Shown here: positions 1 to 11,605 of the stretch, one piece after another
How the letters are laid out: each line of letters starts with the position of its first letter
How positions within the stretch are numbered: the stretch's first letter is position 1
Origin: Hordeum vulgare subsp. vulgare
Lineage: Eukaryota > Streptophyta > Magnoliopsida > Poales > Poaceae
Direction of reading: 5' to 3'
Length of the DNA stretch: 64,000 nucleotides
Assembly (NCBI RefSeq): GCF_904849725.1
Contig: NC_058519.1
Location: forward strand, 184,749,703-184,813,702
Made by a program: the position numbers and the translations under genes
Notes under the pieces: generated by a model
Told to the model about the DNA's origin: nothing
Seen by the model: only the letters and a program-made list of their open reading frames with translations
Databases searched by the model: none

Positions 1-649
1 AGGTCCCCAAAGAGGGGTGACACCTCCGATAGCAGGTTAGTCAACATGAGGTGGAAGATGAGTCCTAACTGGGTTCAACATCTCCATATCTCCATAGCCT
101 GCCTGTACTACAGGTGCCAGCTGTGTCAATGCTGTCCACAGACGGGCACGAGTAGCATAAAGCTCCATACAAAGGCACAAGCATCTTGATCTCTATTCTC
201 TAACATCTGAGTGGTAATCTGCAGCAGCGGATCATCTAAAGAAGAATCAAATTAGACTCCACTGAGATATCCTTCTTCTCCTGGGTGAGAAGCCGGAACA
301 TAATAGAACTCTGAATTCTGCAACAGTGCATGTCTGGCTCTCATGATGGTCAACATTGAATAGGCGGCATCTTGTACCGCCATGTCAACGGTAACCCCCA
401 ATCCATAAGACCAATGGATTGGCTCCTCGGCCCAGGGTAATCCGGGAATACCCTAACAGTGCACATATACTGACTCTGGTTGAAATCCCGGTACTGATCC
501 TCCACTGTATACTCTGGGTACCAGCGGTAACCGGCTACTGACATCATCCTGACCAGCATGCCCGTGTGGCCCGGTACATCAATGCACCTAGTTAGACGAA
601 CCACTTGACGAAAAGGACGAGCAGGCATCTGAAATAGAGAATAATGCAA
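1..649 (-). pseudogene. Decayed first ORF of element E, non-pol, unknown function
   Basis: Read on the minus strand, an open stretch starts at an ATG at 649 (MHYSLFQMPARPFRQVV) and runs to about 400. It then continues in another frame (GVTVDMAVQDAAYSMLTIMR, about 392-333) as far as a TAA at 254-252, with weaker coding-like text beyond it to base 1. So at least one frameshift and one stop are present. It shows no zinc knuckle, protease or reverse transcriptase motif. The segment 'QYMCTVRVFPDYPGPRS ... AVQDAAYSML' resembles a short ORF in element H at 41461-41943 (ELWYVELHLHH ... LFDAVREAAMEAI). I infer a retrotransposon-associated accessory ORF. Function is unknown. Confidence 0.5.
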
Positions 650-1054
650 AAGGCATTAGAGCTGTGGAAATAAAATTGGGCAGCATAACGGGTGTAAATG
701 CTCAAAAACAATTTGGAGCGAAGCCACAAAAGATTGGATAGCATAACCACTCAAGTATCAAGTTCAAATTCCATGGTCGTCAAATATATTTTTCCTTGGA
801 ACAAAAGAAAATTTGGATTGACTCTCGACCTCTTTCCTACAATCTAACGATTAGTAACACGTGATCCTCAGAGATAGATAAGAAACCTAGTTCTTAATCC
901 CCATAGAGAAGATGAGGATGACCAGAACAGAATGACTTGAGAAGAGAAGCAAGAGCCTTATGTTCCCTTCCGCAAACAATTCCCTTACATATAACTAAAG
1001 CATTTCTAGACTCGACTTCGACCAGTTTGGCTTGGTAATCCTAGAGTCAGCCAG
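650..1054 (-). other. Untranslated leader of element E
   Basis: This stretch lies between the primer binding site and the first ORF of E. It is A/T-rich with no sustained reading frame. It is read as the 5' leader of the retrotransposon transcript; nothing else was recognised. Confidence 0.5.
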
Positions 1055-1066
1055 GCTCTGATACCA
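1055..1066 (-). other. Primer binding site of element E
   Basis: The plus strand reads GCTCTGATACCA, so the minus strand reads TGGTATCAGAGC, the usual complement of the 3' end of plant initiator tRNA-Met. It lies 4 bp from the inner end of the LTR at 1071, the expected spacing for a 5' LTR. It fixes both the orientation (minus) and the identity of the LTR as the 5' copy. Confidence 0.92.
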
Positions 1067-1070
1067 ACGC

Positions 1071-4000
1071 TGTCGGGACCCTGATCCTAGGCCATAGGAA
1101 TAGAGCCTGTAACACATTGCATCCCTTTGCGGTATCACGCATGGTTAATCCCACGGCTTCCACCTTACCTTAGCCGGGACCGTTTGCGCCTTTTGACTCA
1201 CGTATGCAATTGTGTCGCTAGCATTCCAATGTCAAATAACCCGGGTCGACATGACTAGTCATAAACTCAAGTGGCTCAACTGTACACAGACATGCATACA
1301 TAACCCAGGAAAGGAGGTGTCGGTCATCAACGAGCATAGACGAGTCGTAGCAAGCTACAATGAGTCCATTACACCGCGTGACATTTCCCCTTAGGGACAG
1401 ACACAACAACTAAGAAGGATACATGCCAGTAAACCAATGTGTCTGGAGCAGTAGCGAACTACCAAGGCTCGGTGGAAACACAAAGGGGAATTTCCCTGTA
1501 TAGAGAGCTACTAAGGCCATACGACTAGGTGTCGAACCCCATACATATCACAGTACATCACACATACGCATGACATACTCGATACGCATAGATACAACAA
1601 TGGCATCACAACATAACTATACAACATCACAAGATTTATTTAGAAGACTCGGAAGAGTCTTGCATAATAAATTCATACAGGTAGGGGTCACATGACCCGA
1701 CACTCAAGTCATACAAAAAAAGTCATACAAGCCAAGCTGAAGCATTAAAGCTCTCTAACTACAGACAGTTGAAAGGAAAAAGGCATAAAGCCTGACTATC
1801 TACAAATCCCTTCTGGAAGGGGCCAGGTCATAGCTGGGACACTAGCTACTCGTCATCATCGAGGTCTAGATAGAACCCACCTGTTGGCTCGTGGGTGTCT
1901 TCTGCAACATTTATTAAACAAACATGAGTACAAAGGTACTCAACAAGACTTTAGAACAGATCTATCTACTCATGCACATGTACCAATAAGGGGGATTGTG
2001 GGGTTTCATGCAGCAAGCCAACTTTGACTCTTGGATAGACTATTTTACACTGTTAAATAGTTTTAAACAACTTTGATAAGTTGTACACGAGTCCACTACC
2101 ACCACAACAATACACTATCATGGATTCCTTCCCGTCTTCCTACGGGAATGCCATACATGATACTCAAACTTATCTTGATACTTTTATGAGTAGCCATTAA
2201 AGTTATCTATGAACAACATATGTCTCCAAGTAGTCCATATCCACGGACGCGGCTATTCGAATAGATCATAACCCTGCAGGGGTGTACTTCTTCACACATG
2301 CTTTCGCCACTTATCGTCATGTGCACGTCATGCACCTCAGCAACCTTCAAGCGGAAGCCCAACGAGGGAGTCGGCCACGACCTTTAACCATGCTAATATC
2401 TAGTCCAGGTTTATCGCCTATTTGAGAGTGAACCCGCATGGAAGTCGGACCGAGGTTTCCGCTACGGCCTCAAACGATGTGCGCAGGGTTCCCAAGCCCA
2501 CCATCCGGGTGCCACTTGGTACACCGTGCCACTTCCTACCGTATCATAGCCCACCTCTAAGTTCAGCACTAGGCACGGCCTCCAACATGACTACAAACAC
2601 CAGAAACTACTTTCAACTCCTGGACCGAGTACTAGGCGATTAATAAGTCGAGCGGGGTCATATTTCTGGGCCCAACATGTGCTAGTAACTAGTCTTGGAT
2701 TACATACACGAAATTCGGATCCTAAGGACGGTTCCAATGAAACAACCCGCCATGTACTCCTTCATAGCCTTTCATCAGTACCTTTACCAAATCAGGTTCT
2801 ACACTTAAACTTTGTCATTAGAACACATTCATCCATTCATGTTCATCACCCAGATGAAACAGACCTAACACAACTCTAGGCATAGCAGGCATAGCATGAT
2901 AAGACACATCGGTCATGGCTCAAGCAACTATCATGTATGCTAGGTTGCAAGGTTTGGCTGTGTACTATAACAATGACAGGTCATGCAAAGGAATAGGTTT
3001 AGCTACCGAAGTAAAGCATTTGAAATATTTTGTTCTAATGCAATAAGTGAGAGCACGAGAAGACACATGGGATTATATCGGGATGATAAAAAATGATGCT
3101 TGCCTTGAAGATCAGCAGAAGGATACGCTCCTTCAGACGATACTCCTGGGTATCCTATGGAGCGGAGTCTACCGTAATAATAGCAGCAATCAATATCATA
3201 CAAATGCAACAATATGATGCATGATCAAGACATGAAATGAAATGTAGCATGAGCTAGTGTGGCTATCAAAACCTTGGTTTGATGCTGATTTGAATTCAAG
3301 TTCAAATATTATTTAAAGTAGGACATTTATTAAATTCCTTTAATTGATTTGACCTGATGCTGTTTCATAACCTAGTTTGTCATGCATGAAAATAGCAGCA
3401 TTGGATTCTTTGGATTTTTCAGATCATTTTTCATATATAAATTATTTTCATCTTAGTTACAGATTATTTTATATGATTTTTTGAAGTTTTGAACTTATTA
3501 TGGAATTGTTTTAATACAGAAATGAATTTACTGCATCAGCATGACATCAGCAGGTCAATCTGGCCGTTGAAAGTCAAACCTGACCCGTGGGATCCACTGG
3601 TCAGTGACTCTAGTTAGAAATTAGTTAAGTTTTAAATTAATTAGATCATCAGCAGAGGTTGGCCCATGTGTCAGTGTCTGTTTAGGGTTTAAATAAATAG
3701 TTAATATTTTTAATCAACCCAACTTAATCACTCAGGGATGGCCTCACATGGCAGAGAGACACCTGGTCAAACCCACCGGCGATAGGGTCAAACCCACCGG
3801 CGACCAAACGAGTAGCAAAAGGCACTGGGAGAACGGCCACTCACCCATGAATCCATTTTTGCAACCCTCGGGGGTTGAAACGGCCGGAGTCGACGCCGGC
3901 GACGAGCTCGACGGCTGCCGGAGTTCGGGCAACATCGAGGTCATCGAAACATGACGCAAATAGATCGGGGTTTGGCTCCTAGAGAATCTACGCAGCACAC

Positions 4001-5068
4001 TGAAGCTAATAGGGGTCTCAGATATGGATCAACCCATCATCGGAGCCTCACCGGCGACGAGCTCCCACGGCGTATCTCATCGGGCTCCGGTGGAATCGGG
4101 TGCTAGGGCTCGGAATCAAAGGGTAAAAGAGGGGTAAAAGCATCCAGGGCTCACGGGGGTTGCAGAGGCATCGAGAGCGGGCTCGGGGATGGCCTGGAGA
4201 GGGAGAACGACGACGGCGAACGTCGGCAGCCCGAGGTAGAAGACGACATCGATCCGGCATCACAGGGGCTCTCGAAGTCTTGTGACTTGCCGGAAAGTTT
4301 CAAAGGATCATGGCGGTGCTTCTGCGTGGCCCCTTGGAATGAATGGATGGCTGCTATGGCTTGGCGACGCAAGCTCAAGCTCCTGCCATGGCGAGCAAAG
4401 AGGGAGAAGGAGGAGGAGACCGAATGGGAAGGGGGAAAGGGTTGGAACGGGTTATGGGGGAGCTTATCTCCCTCGCCAACACGACAGGACGGCCACGCAC
4501 ACACCTAGGTGCGTGCCCTCGCCAGAGGAAGCGACTGCCACCTCCTGCTGCCTACTATCGACGAGGAAGACGACAAGAGGGGTAGTGGGCTGGGCGAGGT
4601 GAGCTTCTGATAGAAATTTTCTATATTTTCCATTTTTGTTTTCTGTTTAACATTTCTGACATTTGTTTACTTTATTTTTGGCTCAAAACTATTCCTATAA
4701 ATAGTGAAAATAATTGTGGGTGTTATTTGGAATATTTCCAAGTCCACAAAAATATTTCAACATTTTATAATATCCTGAGATATTTAGAACCACATATTTG
4801 AGTAATATTAGTTGCTTTTGTGCAATAAATAAAATGCCAGAAGTATTTTCAAAATAAATTCCACCCCTGGAATATTGTTTCCAATATTTATCAAAAAGTA
4901 TGGGCTTTTATGAAGGCCATTTTGGGTTCATTGAAATCACACTCTTTTTATTTTGGTTGAGCAAGGTGAGGTGCTAGGGTTTCTTTCATCCCTATTTTCA
5001 TTTTTAATGCAAGAATAAAACATGAGCACAAACTTGCAAATCAACAAAAGGAATCTAGGGATGTGACA
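1071..5068 (-). repeat. 5' LTR of element E (3998 bp)
   Basis: The LTR runs from TGTCGGGACC (plus strand, inner end) to GGATGTGACA (outer end), with TG/CA termini in either direction. It includes a GC-rich zone around 4000-4600 that yields overlapping open frames on both strands; these show no recognisable protein and are treated as non-coding. A short direct repeat (GTCAAACCCACCGGCGA twice) is present near 3766-3804. The partner LTR is outside the window. Confidence 0.85.
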
Positions 5069-5156
5069 TGAATTTGATGATGAAACTCTTCAAGCCATCA
5101 TCAGAAACAAGCAGTAACGCGTCGCACATGCCTCAGGTAGCGCTATTCCTCTTGCC

Positions 5157-8100
5157 ATGGACCCAAAGGTCCTGTTGGACCACATCAATGTCTGGTATGA
5201 TGATCCAAACACACCCATTGATGACTTGAAGCTTCCCCCAGGTATCGGCCATATGGTGGCCACATTCATTAATGAGGCCAAATGGAAAGAGACGCAAGCC
5301 AACCAAGCAAAGGCTGTGCAACTGAAGAAGGAGAAATTCCTCAGGCAGAATCTCCTCAACCTGTCGCCTGATGATTTTGTTTCAACCCAGTCTGAACTGA
5401 AGACTTTGACCGACAAGTACACCAAACTATCTGATCGTCAAAGTCTCAAGTCAAATTTCATCAAGTTTGCAACTATTGTTGTTGATGAATATAACAAGAA
5501 AGTTGCTCCTCCAGCAAAACCAAAGCAGCCTGAGCTCAGCTATTCTGTTCAGCTCACTGAGGAAGATGAAGAAGAAGAACCTCCTTCTGAGGAAATGCCT
5601 CAATATAGTCAAGCCGATGAACCTCTGCTACCTCTTGATCTTGTGTTGTTTTTTCCCTTGAAGAGGAAAGGGTGATGCAGCACAGTAACGATAAATATTT
5701 CCCTTAATTTGAGAACCAAGGTATCAATCCAGTAGGAGTATCAAGATGAGGCACCAATGTACCTGCGCAAAACAAACAAATTGCACCCATCACTATAAAG
5801 GGGTTGTCAATCCCTTCACGATTATTTGCAAGGTGAGATCTGAACGTGGAAAGTGCAACAAAGTAATTGTGTAGATCTCAAAATATGATGTGAAGTAGAC
5901 TCGGGGGCCATAGTGTTCACTAGAGGCTTCTCTCATGATAACACGTATTACGATGGGTGAACGAATTACTGTCAAGCAATTGATAGAATCGCGCAAATCC
6001 ATGATGATATATAAGGCAATGATCATACATATAGGCATCACGTCCGAGACAAGTAGACCGATACTTTCTGCATCTACTACTATTACTCCACACATTGACC
6101 GCTATCCAACATGCATCTAGTGTATTGAGTTCATAACAAATAGAGTAACGCCTTAAGCAAGATGACATGATGTAGAGGGATAAATTCATGCAATATGATA
6201 TAAACCCCATCTATTTACCCTTGATGGAACAACATGATGCGTGCCTCGCTACCCCTTCTGTCACTAGGTGAGGACACCGCACAGTATGAACCCAAAACCA
6301 AGCACTTCTCCCATTGCAAGAATTATAGATCAAGTAGGCCAAACGAAACCCACAACTCGAAGAGAATTACAAGGATACAAAATCATGCATATAAGAGATC
6401 ATAGGAGACTCAAATAATATTCATAGATAATCTGATCATAAATCCACAATTCATCGGATCTCGACAAACACACCGCAAAAGAAAGTTACATCGGATAGAT
6501 CTCCATGAAGATCGCGGAGAACCTTGTATTGAAGATCCAAGAGAGAGAAGAAGCCATCTAGCTACTAGATATGGACCCGAAGGTCTATGGTGAACTACTC
6601 ACGCATCATCGGAGAGGCAATGGTGTTGATGAAGAAGCCCTCCATGTCCGAATTCCCCCTCCGGCAGGGCACTACAATGGTTCCCCGATGGGATCTTGCA
6701 GAGACAGAAGCTTGCGGCGGCGGAAAAGTATTTTCTTGGCTCTCTCTTGTGGTTTTGGATTTTTAGAGAATTTATAAGCGAAAGAGATAGGGAAAAGGAG
6801 CCACGGGGGGCCTACAAGCCTTCCAGGCGCGGCCCCGCCAGGCCACGGCTAGGGGGCTCGTGACCTCCCCCGAGGTCCTTTGCCTTGGTTCTCAAGTCCC
6901 CTGCGTATCTTCTGTTATGGAAAAAATCATTCCGCAGGTTTTATTCCGTATGGACTCCGTTTAATAATCTCCTCTGAAAAAGGTCAAAAACACGGAAAAA
7001 ACAGAAACTTGCACTTGGCACTGAGTTAATAGGTTAGTCCCAAAAAATATATAAAATAGCATATTCATGCACATCAAACATCCAAAGTTGACAAGATAAT
7101 AGCATGGAACCGTAAAAAAATATAGATACGTTGGAGACGTATCAACCTATGATTGAGGAAATACCTCAAGGCACTCTAGCCGATGAATCATCTCCAGCTG
7201 AAGAAAATGCTTCAGCTGAGGAAACTGCCTGGACTGATAATGCACCAGCTCCAGAAGAGAAAGTACCTTCACCTCGATCCTCAACGGTGAAGAAAATGGT
7301 TTCGTCTGCATCAGACGTGAAGAAAACCAAGGCTGCTGAGAAAGAAGCAAAGAAAAGAAAAGCTTCTTTAACTCCAGAATCATCAGAGGCCAAGCGCCTA
7401 AATACACTTGATGAAACTACTCCACTCGATGTTGTGCCTCTGAAGGTAGCTCCATCATATACTTTGATTCCCTTCGGAATAGACTATGTCATTCCTGAAG
7501 AAGATGAGGAGACTCTGATTGATGAGGAAATGAAATATGCTGATTCTAAAGAAACCATGGATGAGGAAATACAAATTGATGATATTCCTCAGTCCTTCAT
7601 TCCTCACAAGACGCCTGATGAACCTGTTCCAGGATCAGGTGCAACAGCTGAAGATATTGCCTCCTCCACCAAGCAAATTCCTCAAGTTGAGGAACATCCT
7701 CAACCCGAGGAAAATCCTCAACCAGAGGAAAACCCTCAACCTGAAGAAAATGCTCAACCTGATGAACATGCTGAAGAAAATGCTCCTGCACCCAACACGG
7801 AAACTGCTATTGTTGTGGTCAACACTGAAACAACAATGATAGTATCTTCTCAACAAAGGCAGCATCATCTTCAGCCAATGCAAAATCAGCCTTTTTCAAA
7901 GAGGCCAAAGTTCCAGAAGGAAGCATTATATGAAGAACAGATGTATTTAATCGGTGACAATCCATATGACAAGCTTCGCATCAGGCACATGAACTTTTGG
8001 ACAAGGACTCAGCTCAACTACTATGCCTCTGTGCTCTGTGGAAGAAACAAAATATTTCAGCACAGGCATATTCCTCATGTTGAGTTGGAAGAAATTCCTT

Positions 8101-9305
8101 GCTTCGCCCCAGTTCTCAACGTTCTTCATGAAGCCGGACTGCTGCCTCTCTGCACTGATATGTGTGATTGGAACAGTGATATCATTCTTCACTTTTATGC
8201 AACTTTGCACATCTCTGGAGATCTGAAGGATATCAAAACTTGGGTGCTGGACTAGATGACTCCGCACACACATTACAAAGCCCCTGCTATTGAGCTACTG
8301 CGAGTGCTTCCGATTTCAATTCCCTCAGAACAAGCTGTGATGATGTATGATGAATGGGAGTTGCCCAACAAACTGATGGAAGTCCCCATGAAGCCTTTGG
8401 CCAAGGGTCAACCACCAAGAATGACTTTTCTGGTTCAAGATTTGAAGTATGAACCCAGGACTGTCTATAGGATTCTGTGCAGTGTCATCACTCCAATCAA
8501 GGGCCATGATGATGAAGAAGATGTTGTAGGCATCATGAAGAATATCCTCTTCAACATCATTCATGGTATCCCAACAAACCTTCACGACTTCTTCCTGAGG
8601 ACTATGTCTGACAATGCTATGTCACCCTTCGACGTGAAGATTTACACTCCATGGATCATGAGATTCATCAGACACAGGTCAGGCATCAACTATCATGCTG
8701 ATTTCAACAATCACATTGGATATATGCCTCCTATCAGAGTCAACAAGAAGACTTTTGAGCCCGTTGAAGGAAAAGGAAAATCTGTCATTGATGAAGGAGG
8801 TCGGCCCCTTGATTGCCAGTTTCATGAACCAAATGCATATTCTTCATGGGATGACAATGAAACTCAGGAGTCGCCTAGCCCTGTTGCCCCAAGGGTGATC
8901 ACTAACCTAGAACTACTCCTCAGTCTTCATCAGAAGGTCGATCGGAATCACAAATGGGTAAAACGTCAATTCAGTGCCATTGTGAAAACCCTCAACGAGA
9001 CCCAGAATGCAGTGAAGAAAAATCACGACTATCTTCACGAGGTTTTTGATCGCACCTGGGACACTCTAGCTCATCTAAAGACTCAAGAAGAACTTGATGA
9101 ATTGGAGTTTACTCAGGTCTTCGACTGGTCATGGCCTCCCAAGAAGAAATTCAAGCCAATTCTAGTTCCAGACCTTGAGGACAGCTCCTTTTCTTCAGTC
9201 CGCACTGCAGAATCTGATGAAGAACAAGAAGACACTGCCACTGGCCCAAGGAGGAAGCCCGTCGCCAAGAATCCTCACGCGTCTTTTTCATCAGCCAAGA
9301 AGTGA
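5157..9305 (+). pseudogene. Long ORF of element D, interrupted by a solo LTR and one in-frame stop
   Basis: The frame opens at or before ATG 5157 (MDPKVLLDHINVWYDD) and encodes a Lys-rich helical segment, then a Glu/Pro-rich acidic stretch. A solo LTR and its duplicated target (5626-7149) split this stretch; without the insert the frame is continuous across the site. Further on come a Lys/Arg-rich patch (about 7270-7380), a PQPEEN-type repeat (about 7680-7780), and a globular part containing NFWTRTQLNYYASVLCG and ILHFYATLHI. A single TAG at 8253-8255 is followed in the same frame by the rest (8256-9305), which ends in a Ser/Lys-rich tail. The globular half loosely resembles the 'putative plant transposon protein' domains found in plant retrotransposons (FYA...W pattern). 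That match is from memory, and function is unknown. Confidence 0.7.
5626..7144 (-). repeat. Solo LTR of the TGATACGTCTCC group (1519 bp), inserted in element D
   Basis: On the minus strand it begins TGATACGTCTCCAACGTATC (from 7144) and ends ...CAAGAGGTAGCA (at 5626), so it has TG...CA termini. It is flanked by ACCTC (5621-5625) and ACCTA (7145-7149), a 5-bp target duplication with one mismatch. There is no internal region and no second LTR, so it is the product of LTR-LTR recombination. Its sequence matches what I know of LTRs of Athila-lineage, Sabrina-related elements in Triticeae. It disrupts the long ORF of D. Confidence 0.9.
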
Positions 9306-9827
9306 AAGTCTTCAAGGGGCGTTAGTCCTCAGTTTTGTCCCTTTTCGTCACTTGATGTAAGGGGGAGAAATCTAAGAGTTAGTCATCACATGGGACATAT
9401 TTTGGGGCTTATGAACTTTATTAAGTTACAAACTCTTGGTTCTTCTGAAGTGTTTTTTTGTAATGAGTTGTAACTTAAGCCCGATGGTACTCTGGCGCTT
9501 TTTGAACGTTTTTCTTCGCATGTTTATTCCTGAAAATATTAATGCACGCATGCTGAAATTCGTCAGGTACCATTTCTCATCATGCATTCTCAACATATTC
9601 TATGTCATATGTATGCATGATTTACAAGACTGAGGGGGAGATCTCCATGATATAAATCGTCAATCTGCATTTGCTGTGAAAAGCAAAATCCTCAAGATAT
9701 GCACATCTTCAGGGGGAGTCTCTCTATATCTTGATTTCAAATTCCTCAAATGAGTATTTACACTTCATATTTTTATCCCCGTTGAAGACTTAACATAATT
9801 GTCATCAACCACCAAAAAGGGGGAGAT
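9306..9827 (+). other. 3' untranslated region and polypurine tract of element D
   Basis: This non-coding stretch lies between the D ORF and its 3' LTR. It carries four purine runs with the core GGGGGAG (about 9361, 9632, 9713 and 9820). The last, AAAAAGGGGGAGAT, directly abuts the LTR and is therefore the functional-position polypurine tract for plus-strand priming. The 65-aa open frame at 9436-9633 shows no recognisable feature and is not called. Confidence 0.7.
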
Positions 9828-11241
9828 TGTAAGTGCATCTAGTGCCCTTAATGATTTTGGTGGTTTGAAGACTTATAGGTTAAGTATCTAATGTGTTCAT
9901 GAGTGTACACATGATCTATAAGTTGATGAGGAGTTTTAAATATACGATGAATATCGACCCCTAAAAATGTATGTCTTCGGCTGGAGAAATTGGCATTCTG
10001 CTGAAGACTTTGATCACAAAGAAATTGCGATGAAATTGATATTCCTCATGAAGATATTGAAGATGTGGAATTCGGTGTGTCCTGAAAAAAATGATCCAAC
10101 GACTTTGAAGCATGAAGATTTATTATTTCTGTTTCATTTTCTTCAATCTTGAGTCATAGGAACACCGTATTGTTAAAGGTGGTCGAGGTAACACTTCGGA
10201 ATGAATTTCCTCATGATGCTCCACCCGTGCCGAATCCTACCAAAAGCCTCAAGTGAGGAATGAGAGAGACATGAGGACTCTCACAGTTGAGGGTCCCGAC
10301 CGTTACCACAATTCGCGCCACATCACCGATCTTATCCACACCAACAGTCATATTATTTAAGGGCAATAATGTCAAATCATGTCGGGATGCTCCCAGGCTA
10401 TAAATAGCTGCCCCACAACCATTAGCTGGTTGGCTGCTCCGCAAGAAACTAACACTTGTCATTTAGAGCAACCCAAATTCCTCACAGAATTTGAGAGCAA
10501 ATCATCAATGCGGAAATACCCCAAACACCAAACCACAAACCTGAAACCAAGTGATTGAGCATCACTGAAGAATTTGTTCCTGTGTGGAAGTGAAGCCTTT
10601 TACCTTTGAGGACCGTGCATCCTCCAGACGGTTAGGCGTCATGGTCTAGAGCAATGCAGCAGTCAATTGTGGATCGCCGGGTGACCAAGTTTGTGAGCGT
10701 TTGGAAGTCTGCGCTTAAGACTTACCACGAGCGTTGGGCGAGGACTGTGTGTCCTTAGCTCAAGGATAATATGGTAGGGACTGTGTGTCCCGAGACTGTG
10801 TGTCCCTTGGTTTCAATACCAAGCCACTCCAAACCAGACTTACAACTGTCACAACAGTTGCAACTGGGTCATCAACCACTGTCTTCACTGTGATACGAGT
10901 TCTATTTCTTCAACTCTTTCAATTCCTCAATATTGTATGTTGAAGATTTTCATTGTCACTGTTTGATGAATTTGATGACGACTTTCTCTGAATTTCCTCA
11001 ACCTCAAGTTCTTCATGCGAGTTAATCCTCACCTTCTTACTCTGTGACTGCGTACTGTGCAAACTATTTTTCATAATCCTCACCTTGGAAACTGCTGTAG
11101 TGATACTTTGCACCCCTGATCCTTTGCTGTTTCCGCTGCATGTTATTTATCAGTGAGGAATTTCCTCAAAAGGAATTTCCTCAGTGATGAAATTCTAAAA
11201 ATCTCCTATTCACCCCCTCTAGTCGATGTAACACACTTTCA
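9828..11241 (+). repeat. 3' LTR of element D (about 1414 bp)
   Basis: It starts TGTAAGTGCATCTAGTGCC immediately after the polypurine tract and ends ACACACTTTCA. The right end is defined by the abrupt change to pol coding sequence of element C at 11242. The LTR contains a TATA box (10399-10408) and, near its end, paired GAGGAATTTCCTC-like palindromes (about 11155-11183). Only one LTR of the pair is in the window, so the boundaries are by termini and context. Confidence 0.8.
10399..10408 (+). promoter_or_regulatory. TATA box in the D LTR
   Basis: CTATAAATAG lies about 570 bp into the LTR, within GGCTATAAATAGCTGCCCC. This is a canonical plant TATA box in the sense orientation of the element, so transcription would start about 30 bp downstream. 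Activity is not shown. Confidence 0.6.
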
Positions 11242-11605
11242 CCTGCCAGAAGAATTGTCAGATGTGCATGATGTGTTCCACATCTCCCAACTAAGGAAGT
11301 GTGTGAGGAACCCCGAGGAACAAGTAGCTCATGATAGCATAGAAGTGCAACCATACCTATCCTATCACGAACACCCCGTAACGATATTAGAGGAATCAGA
11401 AAGAAGGACTCGACACAAGGTCACCAAGCTATTCAGAGTACAGTGGAGCAACCACACAGAGGATGAGGCTACATGGGAAAGGGAGGATTACCTACAAAAA
11501 CAGCAACCACAGCTTCTTGAGAAATGGCTTAAATCTCGGGGACGAGATTTTTTTAAGGGGGTAGGTGTTGTGACACCCAAGATTTTTCAACTTTTATTTC
11601 CTTGA
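11242..11605 (+). pseudogene. C-terminal end of Gypsy pol (integrase tail and chromodomain), element C
   Basis: The frame reads LPEELSDVHDVFHISQLRKC, the conserved junction downstream of the integrase core in Gypsy pol. A chromodomain-like segment follows, with VTILE ... TKLFRVQWSNHTEDEATWERE, which is the signature of chromovirus elements that may target chromatin marks. The true integrase N-terminal part is cut off by element D. The usual stop near the polypurine tract is missing, so the frame reads into the LTR and stops at 11605. The related tail in element L (63744-64000) stops at its polypurine tract, as expected. Confidence 0.88.
11552..11565 (+). other. Polypurine tract of element C
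   Basis: TTTAAGGGGGTAGG immediately precedes the LTR start and follows the typical CTCGGGGACGAGATT context of these elements. Elements F, H and L have the same TTTAAG(G/T)(G)GGGTAGGT-type tract, which supports one related group of Gypsy families. Confidence 0.8.

Larger units (their letters stand above)
1..5068 (-). mobile_element. Element E: 5' part of a minus-strand long-LTR Gypsy retrotransposon
   Basis: A 3998-bp LTR (1071-5068) is followed, reading on the minus strand, by a primer binding site and a short leader, then a decayed ORF that leaves the window at base 1. The LTR has TG...CA ends: minus strand TGTCACATCCC at 5068 and CCCGACA at 1071. The element sits inside element D; one copy of its expected 5-bp target duplication would be TGAAT at 5069-5073, with the other outside the window. 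Long LTRs beginning TGTCACATCCC plus a tRNA-Met type primer site are typical of Triticeae Gypsy elements. Whether E has pol cannot be seen. Confidence 0.85.
5069..11241 (+). mobile_element. Element D: 3' part of a plus-strand LTR retrotransposon with a long unknown ORF
   Basis: D comprises the end of a long ORF (5157-9305, carrying a nested solo LTR), a purine-rich 3' untranslated region, a polypurine tract ending at 9827, and a 3' LTR (9828-11241). Its 5' half lies left of the window beyond element E. At 11242 the sequence switches abruptly into the integrase/chromodomain end of another Gypsy element (C), so D was inserted in C's pol gene. CCTGC at 11242-11246 would be its right target duplication. 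No reverse transcriptase, integrase or protease is visible, so D may be non-autonomous. I do not assign a family name. Confidence 0.75.

Noticed and set aside
4048..4602. Several open frames in the E LTR
   Set aside because: GC-rich LTR zone, frames on both strands, no domains.
5660..5672. Purine run AAGAGGAAAGGG taken as a polypurine tract, with the LTR starting at 5673 on the plus strand
   Set aside because: No target duplication fits that boundary. Extending to 5626 gives TG...CA ends and ACCTC/ACCTA flanks, so the run is internal to a minus-strand LTR.
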